From positions 1-6,857 of the forward strand of contig JAUVYU010000037.1 of the NCBI GenBank assembly GCA_030602935.1: a stretch of 6,857 nucleotides of DNA. Direction: 5' to 3'. Positions 1-5,756 of this stretch are shown piece after piece. The position numbers and the translations under genes are program-made. The stretch's first letter is position 1, and every line of letters starts with the position of its first letter. The DNA is from Candidatus Bathyarchaeota archaeon (GTDB lineage: Archaea > Thermoproteota > Bathyarchaeia > TCS64). The notes beneath the pieces are model-generated. The model did no database searches, had not been told where the DNA came from, and saw nothing but the letters and a program-made list of their open reading frames with translations.

Positions 1-1
1 G

Positions 2-1099
2 CGAAGCATCGAAGAGATAGCCAAGGAATCCATCCCCAAGATAAGCGTCATCGGCGTCGGAGGCGGCGGCTCGAACATCGTCTCCTGGATGAAGCGGGGG
101 ATCACCGGAGTCAGAACGTACGCCATGAACAGCGACGCACAGCACCTAAGCATATCGAAGGCGGACGAGAGGGTCCTTCTAGGCTACAACACTACAGGCG
201 GACTCGGATGCGGGGGCTTCCCCGAGAAGGGGCTGAAGGCCGCAGAGGAGAGCGCCCTAGACATCGAGAAGGCGATAGGAGACGCAAACCTCGTCTTCGT
301 GACGACGACCCTCGGTGGAGGAACTGGGACAGGGGCCTCCCCGGTGGTCGCAAGGATCTCTCGAGAGCTCGGGAACCTGACCATCGGTGTCGTGACCATT
401 CCCTTCGAGGTCGAGGGGACTAGGCTGGACAAGGCCAAGGACGGATTGAAGGACCTAGTTGAGATCTGTGACTCAGTCATCGTCGTCGACAATAACAGTC
501 TACGTAGGGTGGCAGGCAACCTTCCCCTGAAGGAGGCCTTCGGCGTCGCCAACGAGAGGATCTCCACATTCATCAAGAACATGGCCGAGGCGCTGTCGAT
601 GCCCGGCCTGATGAATTTGGACTTCGCCGACATGAACGCCATAATGAGGGAAGGCGGCATCTGTGCAATCGGTTTCGGCGAGGGCGCCGGAGACGCCAAG
701 GTCGAGGAGGCCGTCGAGAGGGCGCTAGACTCCCAGCTCTTGGACATAGGGGACATAAGGGAGGCCAAGGGGGCCCTTGTCTACATCGAGGGCGGAGAGG
801 ACATGACATTAGAGGACGTCAACAGGGCGGGAGAGCTCGTCCTGGACAGGGTCTCACCCGACGCCCGTGTCGCGTGGGGTGCCAGGGTCACCAGCGACCT
901 CGATGACAGGATGAAGGTGACAGTCGTACTCGCTAGAGTGGACAGTCCCTTCCTCTCAGATTTTCCCAAGCCGTCCTTCGAGATAGCGAAGGAGAAGCCT
1001 AAGAAAGTGCTAGTTGCCAAGAAGAGCGTAGCGAAGCCCAAGGCGAAACCGAAGACAGAGAAAGCCAAGAAATCAGTCAAGCTCGCGAGAAGCAAGTAG
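2..1099 (+). CDS. ftsZ: Cell-division GTPase FtsZ (5' end outside the window)
   Basis: This is a tubulin-superfamily GTPase that polymerises into the division ring at mid-cell. The frame is open from base 2 with no ATG, GTG or TTG before the first glycine loop, so the true start lies upstream; the ATG at 89 is internal and would remove that loop. Of 365 visible residues, the T1 loop is 'GVGGGGSN' (about 18-25), followed by 'NSDAQ', the tubulin/FtsZ signature GGGTGTG (105-111), 'NLPLKEAF' (about 173-180) and the catalytic T7 loop 'NLDFAD' (205-210, Asn and both Asp present). GTP binding and hydrolysis residues therefore look intact. The last 36 residues are a low-complexity basic tail with 15 Lys, 1 Arg and only 2 Glu, not an obvious FtsZ C-terminal binding peptide. 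It is the only plus-strand gene and converges on tatC. Identity is secure; the archaeal subtype (FtsZ1 or FtsZ2) was not resolved. Confidence 0.95.
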   Translation, partial: RSIEEIAKESIPKISVIGVGGGGSNIVSWMKRGITGVRTYAMNSDAQHLSISKADERVLLGYNTTGGLGCGGFPEKGLKAAEESALDIEKAIGDANLVFVTTTLGGGTGTGASPVVARISRELGNLTIGVVTIPFEVEGTRLDKAKDGLKDLVEICDSVIVVDNNSLRRVAGNLPLKEAFGVANERISTFIKNMAEALSMPGLMNLDFADMNAIMREGGICAIGFGEGAGDAKVEEAVERALDSQLLDIGDIREAKGALVYIEGGEDMTLEDVNRAGELVLDRVSPDARVAWGARVTSDLDDRMKVTVVLARVDSPFLSDFPKPSFEIAKEKPKKVLVAKKSVAKPKAKPKTEKAKKSVKLARSK

Positions 1100-1102
1100 T
1101 CC

Positions 1103-1132
1103 TTTTTTCCCAGACCCACTTTTTTAATTTTT
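1103..1132 (+). terminator. T-run terminator after ftsZ
   Basis: Three T runs (1103-1108, 1120-1125 and 1128-1132) follow the ftsZ TAG stop within 35 bases and have no strong hairpin before them. That is the usual form of intrinsic termination in archaea. The gap to the convergent tatC stop is only 91 bases, so this tract also separates two opposing transcripts. Confidence 0.65.
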
Positions 1133-1190
1133 AATAGCCCCAGTCGAGACCCTGGGTTTAGTCTTCAAGCTTTGTGGGGAAGAATTGGGA

Positions 1191-2036
1191 TCAGGTGTCA
1201 GGGTCCTGGGTTCTACTCAGCATCTCCCTCGAGGCCTGTATTCCGATGTCAATTGCTGGGTCCCTCTTCTCCTTCTTTACTCTGGAGAGGACCTGTATCG
1301 TGATCTCGTATAGTATGTAGAACGGGATCGACATGAGCAGCATCGAGAACGGGGTGGGGTCTGGGGTCAGCACTGCCGTAACTATGATGAGTCCGATGAA
1401 GAGCTGCTTCCTGTTCTCCTTCAATGTCTGGACGCCGATCAGGTCTGCACTCACCAGCATCCAGATGATGAGGGGAAACGTGTAGAAGATACCTGAGCCA
1501 AGAATACCGAATGCCACCATGTTGAAGAAGTCCTTTACTGCGAAGAGGGGCACGATATTGCTCTGGAACACGAACCCGTATAGGACATTGAATGTAGTGG
1601 GTAAGAGCACGAACCATGCATACAACGCGCCTATCGAGAAAAGTAGTGTTACTATAAATACGAACGTGTACATGCGCCTCTTCTCATGGGGGTAGAGAGC
1701 AGGGCTGATGAACTTGAACAGCTCATACACCGTGTAGGGCATTGTAATGAGCATCCCCAACACAAACGCCACAAGGAAGAAAATGTAGAACATGTCGAGC
1801 CAGCCAATAGCCAAGAGATTCACAGGTTCCGGGAGTAGAGCGTCTTGGATTATCTCTATCACAACAGATAGTAGAGGCCTGTAGTTGGAGAAGTCCAACC
1901 TTAGGGCGCTCCCCAGGTCACCCGGTAGGACTACCACAAGAACGGTTGCCAGGACGATGACGAACAGAATCCTTCGGAGCCTCTGAGAGAGCTCCTCGAG
2001 ATGATCCCAGATTGAAAGCTCTTCCTCTTCAGCCAA
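1191..2036 (-). CDS. tatC: Twin-arginine translocase subunit TatC
   Basis: TatC is the multi-spanning membrane receptor that binds twin-arginine signal peptides and, with TatA, moves folded proteins across the membrane. The 281 residues begin with an acidic N-terminus and the family 'HLEEL' motif (12-16), whose Glu corresponds to the essential Glu15 of E. coli TatC. 'SPALYPHEKRR' (111-121) carries the Glu matching E. coli Glu103, and 'LTPDPTPFSM' (about 223-232) is the late conserved loop. Six hydrophobic segments lie near 22-38, 82-101, 122-145, 172-195, 211-224 and 230-248. The start is TTG: an in-frame TAG lies directly upstream, no other start codon precedes HLEEL, and a GGTG sits 7 bases before it. 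The stop is TGA; read through, the frame would add only 11 residues before a TAA at 1158-1160. One oddity is Thr186 where a buried Glu or Gln is usual. The gap from tatA is 31 bases, so the two are probably cotranscribed. Confidence 0.93.
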   Translation of the reverse strand: MAEEEELSIWDHLEELSQRLRRILFVIVLATVLVVVLPGDLGSALRLDFSNYRPLLSVVIEIIQDALLPEPVNLLAIGWLDMFYIFFLVAFVLGMLITMPYTVYELFKFISPALYPHEKRRMYTFVFIVTLLFSIGALYAWFVLLPTTFNVLYGFVFQSNIVPLFAVKDFFNMVAFGILGSGIFYTFPLIIWMLVSADLIGVQTLKENRKQLFIGLIIVTAVLTPDPTPFSMLLMSIPFYILYEITIQVLSRVKKEKRDPAIDIGIQASREMLSRTQDPDT

Positions 2037-2067
2037 CTATGAGCACCAAGAACCCGGTGTAGATGAC

Positions 2068-2355
2068 TTACTCCCTGTTCGTGGTCTTGACTATATCCTC
2101 AGCGATCTCCTTTATGCTCCTGCCCTCGGTCTCAATTCCGAGCTTCCTGGCGGCCTCAAGGATGGCATCCCGCTCCTCTTCCTCCTTAGTCTTGGTCTGG
2201 CTCTCAACGAACTTGGCAGGGTCCTTCGTGGCCGTTGAATACTCCCTAACAGCAGATCCCATCGACCTAGCTAACTCCGGTAGCTTCTTGCCTCCGAAAA
2301 GTAGCAGTACAATAAAGAGGACAACGATCAGCTCAGTAGGTCCGGTCCCTAACAT
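2068..2355 (-). CDS. tatA: Twin-arginine translocase subunit TatA
   Basis: TatA is the small pore- or patch-forming subunit of the Tat exporter. The 95 residues have the standard plan: a short N-terminus 'MLGTGPTEL', one membrane helix (about 8-20), the hinge 'FGGKKLPELAR' (20-30), an amphipathic helix to about 45, then a charged stretch rich in Lys and Glu. The tail from about 64 to 95 is not low-complexity like many TatA tails. It reads as a small helical segment, 'AARKLGIETEGRSIKEIAED', a style I associate with archaeal TatA proteins. The ATG at 2355 is chosen because the polar N-terminal cap and helix begin at the usual distance; only a weak GGAG lies 12 bases upstream. No tatB is visible, so this is a minimal TatA/TatC pair. 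It lies 154 bases downstream of nrfD, behind a terminator-like tract and its own TATA-like element, and is probably a separate transcription unit with tatC. Confidence 0.92.
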   Translation of the reverse strand: MLGTGPTELIVVLFIVLLLFGGKKLPELARSMGSAVREYSTATKDPAKFVESQTKTKEEEERDAILEAARKLGIETEGRSIKEIAEDIVKTTNRE

Positions 2356-2420
2356 CGTGGTTCATTACTCCAATAATGGGTACGTTAAAAACATTGCCGA
2401 TAAGAGCGTTGCCTGAATAG

Positions 2421-2431
2421 ATATAAAAAAA
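2421..2431 (-). promoter_or_regulatory. Candidate archaeal TATA box for tatA-tatC
   Basis: On the minus strand this reads TTTTTTTATAT, an A/T-only block in an otherwise mixed region. It lies about 66 bases before the tatA ATG, so transcription would start near 2395-2400 and leave a leader of roughly 40 bases. A second, weaker candidate (GTTTTTAAC, 2384-2392) lies about 30 bases before the ATG and would give an almost leaderless mRNA. Neither has a clear BRE, and the choice is inferred from spacing only. Confidence 0.45.
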
Positions 2432-2482
2432 CAGGAGTATGACCTGAAATATCGCCTGGATCACATTCGAAGGTTTCTGGAT

Positions 2483-2503
2483 GAAAGAAAAAAGGAAAAG
2501 AAA
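2483..2503 (-). terminator. T/C-rich terminator after nrfD
   Basis: Seven bases after the nrfD TAA, the minus strand becomes a 21-base tract made only of T and C, with T runs up to six long. This fits a hairpin-independent archaeal terminator ending the oxidoreductase operon. Because tatA lies further along the same strand behind a TATA-like element, the tract suggests that tatA-tatC are at least partly independent of the enzyme genes. Confidence 0.5.
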
Positions 2504-2509
2504 TTTGGA

Positions 2510-3415
2510 TTAGTGGATTAGCTGGCCGCCGATGAGGACCACATACCGCAGTATGAAGCCGCCCAGGAGGACCATGACCTGACCGATCATTGCGGAAAGC
2601 ACGATCATCATGTCCTTCCCCTGGTGCTCCCACTTTGAGTTCAGGTAGCCTATACCCAACGGCAACAGCAGTCCAAGCGCGATGTAGACGTAGAACAGCA
2701 GCGAGACCGAAGATCCTCCGAGCAGTATTCCCGTAGTAGGAGTCGTACCCATGTACAGAGCCAGGAGGACTATCTCCACGACGGTCAGTACCTGACAGTA
2801 CTTCTCGGTCTGTCCGATCATGCCGACGTAGGAGGCCTTCCTCTCGTAGAGCTCCCAGAAGCTGTTCAGTGCCTTGGGCATTATGTAGGCTGCGACCGGT
2901 ATCATCAGCATGGCCAGTGTGAGGCCCGTAAGTATTCCGGAGACTGTGAATAGCGCCGGTAGGAACGGTGAACCCCAGAAGGGTATTCCCCTGCAGTATG
3001 ACAGCACGAGCCCAGTGTAAGCGGCTGTCCCTAGGCTCAGGACTATGCCGACGACGTCGACAATCTTCCTTACCAGCCAGTTGCCGCCGAAGAACGCCAG
3101 TATCACGGTCACCACTGATACGACCAGAAGGCAGGTGAGTAACCAGGTGCCGACCGAGATCATTGAACCCGGGAACTGCCTGAATGCGTTCAGGAAGCTC
3201 AGAGGCGCAACCTCGAAGCGTTTGATCTCAAGCAGCAGCACCACGACGCTCGCTATCACTGCGACCGTGCTCACAAGGGCGCCGGACTTTGAGAGGACCT
3301 CATAGTCTTCTCCCTTGAAGAGGTCGACCAGGGCGCTGATCAGGTAGGCTCCTCCGGCTAATCCTCCTAGGAAGAGGTATGTTGCCATCAGGGGTCCCCA
3401 GACAAACTCGGACAT
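2510..3415 (-). CDS. nrfD: NrfD/PsrC-type membrane subunit of the oxidoreductase
   Basis: This integral membrane protein would pass electrons between the Fe-S subunit and the quinone pool without heme. It has 301 residues and about eight hydrophobic segments. Family marks are the N-terminal 'WGPLMATYLFLGGLAGGAYL' (about 6-25), 'PGSMISVGTWLL' (about 77-88), 'YTGLVLSYCRGIPFW' in the middle and 'GGFILRYVVLIGGQ' near the C-terminus, which closely resembles the end of other NrfD proteins. I start at the ATG at 3415: GGAGG lies 8 bases upstream, and it begins 1 base after the stop of the Fe-S gene. A GTG at 3439 in the same frame would add 8 polar residues and overlap the Fe-S gene without a comparable ribosome site. 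It stands where E. coli formate dehydrogenase N has its cytochrome b subunit FdnI, so this is an NrfD-type variant of the complex. NrfD also serves polysulfide, tetrathionate and nitrite enzymes, so its partner's substrate is set by the catalytic gene. Confidence 0.9.
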   Translation of the reverse strand: MSEFVWGPLMATYLFLGGLAGGAYLISALVDLFKGEDYEVLSKSGALVSTVAVIASVVVLLLEIKRFEVAPLSFLNAFRQFPGSMISVGTWLLTCLLVVSVVTVILAFFGGNWLVRKIVDVVGIVLSLGTAAYTGLVLSYCRGIPFWGSPFLPALFTVSGILTGLTLAMLMIPVAAYIMPKALNSFWELYERKASYVGMIGQTEKYCQVLTVVEIVLLALYMGTTPTTGILLGGSSVSLLFYVYIALGLLLPLGIGYLNSKWEHQGKDMMIVLSAMIGQVMVLLGGFILRYVVLIGGQLIH

Positions 3416-3416
3416 C

Positions 3417-4328
3417 CTAGTTCCCTCCCTCGCTTCCACTCTTCATAATCGCTTCTCTCCTCTCCGCGTACAGCTTTACAGCAGCCAGAATTGCGCCTCC
3501 AACGAAGAGGCCTGCGCCGGCGAACTTTACCAGTATATCCGACTCGAAGCCCTTCTGGGTCACAGTGGAGTACTCAGGCAGACCGAACTCCGAGAATGGA
3601 ACGTCTGAGATGTAGATCCAGCTCGTGCCCCCGACCTCGTCCACGCCGTACGTGTACAGGCCGTTGGCTTCAGCGTCTACAGCCACCCTTCTGGCTTCCT
3701 CTAGGTTCATGTACTGCAGTGAGTCCGTTGGGCAGACCGATACGCACGAGGGCTCTAGGCCCTGGTCGATGCGGTCGTGGCACATTGTGCACTTGCGTAC
3801 TGCGTGCAGGTCGTCATCGAAACGCGGTACTCCCCATGGGCAGGCCATTGTGCAGTAACCGCAGCCCACGCATCTGTCTAGGTCGTAGAGGACGGGTCCA
3901 TCGCTCCTCTTCCAGAGGGCAGCGGCTGGGCAGACTGAGACGCAGCTTGGCTCTAGGCAGTGCTTGCAGTTGTCTGAGAGCATCCTCCACTTGAGGCCGC
4001 CTGTCCCTGCTGCGTCTTCGTCGTAGTCGCCGATCTCCTTGAAGCGGACGATCTTCCATGTTATCGGTGAGAAGAACTTCGGGTTGGTGAACTCACCATC
4101 CGATACCTCCGTCTTCTCCGCCGGGAGCTTATTCCATACCTTGCACGCAATCTGGCAGGCCTTGCAGCCTATGCATCGAGTTACGTCGACGACTACGGCT
4201 CTCTGCTCGCCCAGGTGCTGCACGGGGGCTCTCTGACCTCTGTCCAAACCTTCCAGTGCCATCGGGGCGACCAATAGGGATGCGCCAGCGGCCATGAGGA
4301 AGTCCTTCCTGGAAACCTTATCGGTCAT
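3417..4328 (-). CDS. fdnH: Formate dehydrogenase Fe-S subunit (FdnH-like, four [4Fe-4S])
   Basis: This is the electron-relay subunit between the catalytic protein and the membrane subunit. Of 303 residues, 16 Cys form four ferredoxin-type sites: C52/55/58/62 ('CIGCKACQIAC', nearly the same as E. coli FdnH), C121/124/129/133, C153/156/159/163 ('CVGCGYCTMAC') and C180/183/195/199. No ligand is missing. The region at 224-240, 'LYTYGVDEVGGTSWIYI', also matches the FdnH layout. A hydrophobic helix at about 268-287 followed by Arg and Lys is the membrane anchor known from FdnH. The N-terminus 'SRKDFLMAAGASLLVAP' resembles a Tat signal with Arg-Lys instead of Arg-Arg, so the subunit may be exported by its own signal as well as together with its partner. 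The ATG directly follows the catalytic gene's TAG with no gap, and a GGTG lies 6 bases before it. The formate assignment rests on the neighbouring catalytic subunit. Confidence 0.92.
   Translation of the reverse strand: MTDKVSRKDFLMAAGASLLVAPMALEGLDRGQRAPVQHLGEQRAVVVDVTRCIGCKACQIACKVWNKLPAEKTEVSDGEFTNPKFFSPITWKIVRFKEIGDYDEDAAGTGGLKWRMLSDNCKHCLEPSCVSVCPAAALWKRSDGPVLYDLDRCVGCGYCTMACPWGVPRFDDDLHAVRKCTMCHDRIDQGLEPSCVSVCPTDSLQYMNLEEARRVAVDAEANGLYTYGVDEVGGTSWIYISDVPFSEFGLPEYSTVTQKGFESDILVKFAGAGLFVGGAILAAVKLYAERREAIMKSGSEGGN
3424..3428 (-). promoter_or_regulatory. Shine-Dalgarno site that fixes the nrfD start
   Basis: GGAGG on the minus strand lies inside the last codons of the Fe-S gene, 8 bases before the ATG at 3415. 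Its match and spacing favour this ATG over the GTG at 3439 and indicate translational coupling between the two genes. Confidence 0.65.
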
Positions 4329-5753
4329 CTAGTACACCCCCTGATGGTAGCCCTTCTCCTGAATGGCCGCTATCTCGGCGTCAGTCGCCTTCAGGATCTT
4401 GCACATGCAGGCCTTGGTCTCAGGTATGAACGCGTGGGGGTCCACGGCTCCAATGGATACAAAGTTGGCTATGGAACCCTTCGCCATGTCCTTGGGCCCG
4501 AAGTGGAAGGGCGTCATTATCTCCCAGTAGTCGGCATTGTTGATCTTCAGCTTGCCGACCCTCTTGGTGGCCCTGATTTTGCAGATGACCCAGCCCCTCT
4601 TGGACTCGACACGGACGTAGTCGCCGGAGTCGATCCCGACCTCAGCTGCGTGGCCGGGGTGCATCTCGATGAAGTACTCAGGCTGCATCTCGTTGAGCAG
4701 TGGCATGTTCCTCGTGAAGGTGTGGAAGTGCTCGGTAAGCCTGAAGCTGCCCCAGATGACGTTGTAGCCATCCTCGGGCAGGCCGACCAGGCCGTCATCC
4801 CAGAGCTTGTCGTTCGCTTCGTACTCTGAGGCCCTGTTGGTGTAAAGCCAGCCGTAGCACGGGTAGTCCTCCGCAAGCGCTGTGTTGGGGTACTCCATGG
4901 GCTCGAAGTGCTCGGGGATGCCGACCATCGGCTTCCCGCCCGGTCCTTGGAGCTTACCGCCTCGGAACGTGGCACCTGGGACGGGAGGCTTGTCGCCTGT
5001 CCATGCGTCGTAGTTTTTAGTCAAGTCTCCGCCGCCCTTGGCGATACCTTGGGCCCAGATGCGGGCCATACCCGTCCTCTCCTTGCCCCACCAGAACGTG
5101 CTTCCCTGCCTCCAGTAAGGCCAGCCATTGGACCTCTCTCCTGAGGGTGCACCCCACGGTGTGTTGTCAGCGGTCTTGAAGGTGACGGGATTCATAGTGT
5201 CGTTCTCGCCACAGTCATCCTTGTTATAGAGGATCCTCTGGTTCTTAGGCCAGCACCACGCCCAGTTCTTGGCCATGGAGTACTCCTTGTCGATGCCGTC
5301 CCTGTAGTTGTTGACACGCCTCTTCGCGAGGATCTCTCCCTTACCATCATCATAGGCGTGGACTGAGGACTTGTAGCCAACGTGGCCCGCCCTGTACTGG
5401 CCGTCATAGAGGCCGACGGCGTCGTCTATCTCGGCGTAGACCTGGTCCGACGCCTTCATGTTGTCTGTGTCGGGCTCAGCGTACCACTCCCAGTTAATGT
5501 CTGGGCATGGCCTGCCGGCCTGACCCTTCTCTGTTCCGCTGAAGCCCCAGATCTCGTCTCCGGCGATGTACTCCAGACACTTGCGGCCCATGGGGTCGGT
5601 CGGGAAGTCCTCCTCTGGGTGGTCTTTCATGAATAGCTCGGACGGGAGCCTCAAGATCCCTCTCTGCCTCCACATGTTGTATAGCTTCATGAAGAGGCTG
5701 AGGTCGGACTTGGCAACCCCGGGGGAGTCACTTGTCTTCCACCTGTACTGCAC
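4329..5753 (-). CDS. fdnG: Formate dehydrogenase catalytic subunit, C-terminal part after the in-frame TGA
   Basis: This is the C-terminal part of the molybdopterin enzyme that oxidises formate to CO2, holding the last part of the pterin-binding fold. The frame is the same as that of the upstream part and opens with GTG directly after the TGA. Of 474 residues, 'KNWAWCWPKNQRILYN' (162-177), 'FRLTEHFHTFTRNMPLLNEM' (337-356), 'GIDSGDYVRVESKRGWV' (373-389) and 'TPFHFGPKDMAKGSIAN' (414-430) match the end of E. coli FdnG in the same order, as I recall that sequence. The length after the break is also similar to FdnG, so no further lesion is visible. The ORF ends with TAG abutting the Fe-S gene. It contains many Trp, all TGG. 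If translated alone it would lack the cofactor-binding N-terminal domains and could not be a stand-alone enzyme. I read it as the second half of one gene; whether it is made by readthrough, by restart, or not at all cannot be told from sequence. Confidence 0.85.
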   Translation of the reverse strand: MQYRWKTSDSPGVAKSDLSLFMKLYNMWRQRGILRLPSELFMKDHPEEDFPTDPMGRKCLEYIAGDEIWGFSGTEKGQAGRPCPDINWEWYAEPDTDNMKASDQVYAEIDDAVGLYDGQYRAGHVGYKSSVHAYDDGKGEILAKRRVNNYRDGIDKEYSMAKNWAWCWPKNQRILYNKDDCGENDTMNPVTFKTADNTPWGAPSGERSNGWPYWRQGSTFWWGKERTGMARIWAQGIAKGGGDLTKNYDAWTGDKPPVPGATFRGGKLQGPGGKPMVGIPEHFEPMEYPNTALAEDYPCYGWLYTNRASEYEANDKLWDDGLVGLPEDGYNVIWGSFRLTEHFHTFTRNMPLLNEMQPEYFIEMHPGHAAEVGIDSGDYVRVESKRGWVICKIRATKRVGKLKINNADYWEIMTPFHFGPKDMAKGSIANFVSIGAVDPHAFIPETKACMCKILKATDAEIAAIQEKGYHQGVY

Positions 5754-5756
5754 TCA
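5754..5756 (-). other. fdnG: In-frame TGA at a conserved Trp position in the catalytic gene
   Basis: Read on the minus strand, the codons are AGG-TGA-GTG-CAG-TAC-AGG-TGG, giving 'NSPR', stop, 'VQYRW'. E. coli FdnG (from memory) reads 'NSGRWLQWHW' here, so TGA replaces a Trp codon and a single G-to-A change would explain it. The frame does not shift, and both flanks stay conserved. TGG encodes another Trp four codons later, so Trp is normally TGG in this gene. The TGA also completes a GAGGTGA, which resembles a ribosome site but touches the following GTG and is too close to serve it. Confidence 0.85.

Noticed and set aside
184..768. Long minus-strand open frame opposite ftsZ
   Set aside because: It is Ser/Pro/Arg-rich with no recognisable motif and lies wholly opposite a well-supported gene, as expected from the codon bias.
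1139..1156. Small hairpin CCCAG...CTGGG as a terminator for tatC
   Set aside because: The stem is only five pairs with an eight-base loop, and on the tatC strand it is followed by A-rich, not T-rich, sequence.
2063..2416. Plus-strand open frame over tatA
   Set aside because: It mirrors the tatA codons, and the minus strand clearly encodes the TatA helix and FGGKKLPELAR hinge.
3491..3994. Plus-strand open frame opposite the Fe-S gene
   Set aside because: Its product is Arg/Pro/Cys-rich low-quality sequence, while the minus strand carries all 16 cluster Cys in the right spacing.
4344..4829. Plus-strand open frame opposite the end of the catalytic gene
   Set aside because: It is antisense to conserved formate dehydrogenase sequence and has no domain features; the open frame is a by-product of codon usage.
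5754..5756. Reading the TGA as the formate dehydrogenase selenocysteine codon
   Set aside because: The active-site Sec or Cys of this family lies near the N-terminus, outside the window. This codon falls at a Trp position close to the C-terminal domain. Archaeal SECIS elements are normally in the 3' untranslated region, but the next gene begins directly after this gene's stop. It stays possible but is not the best reading.
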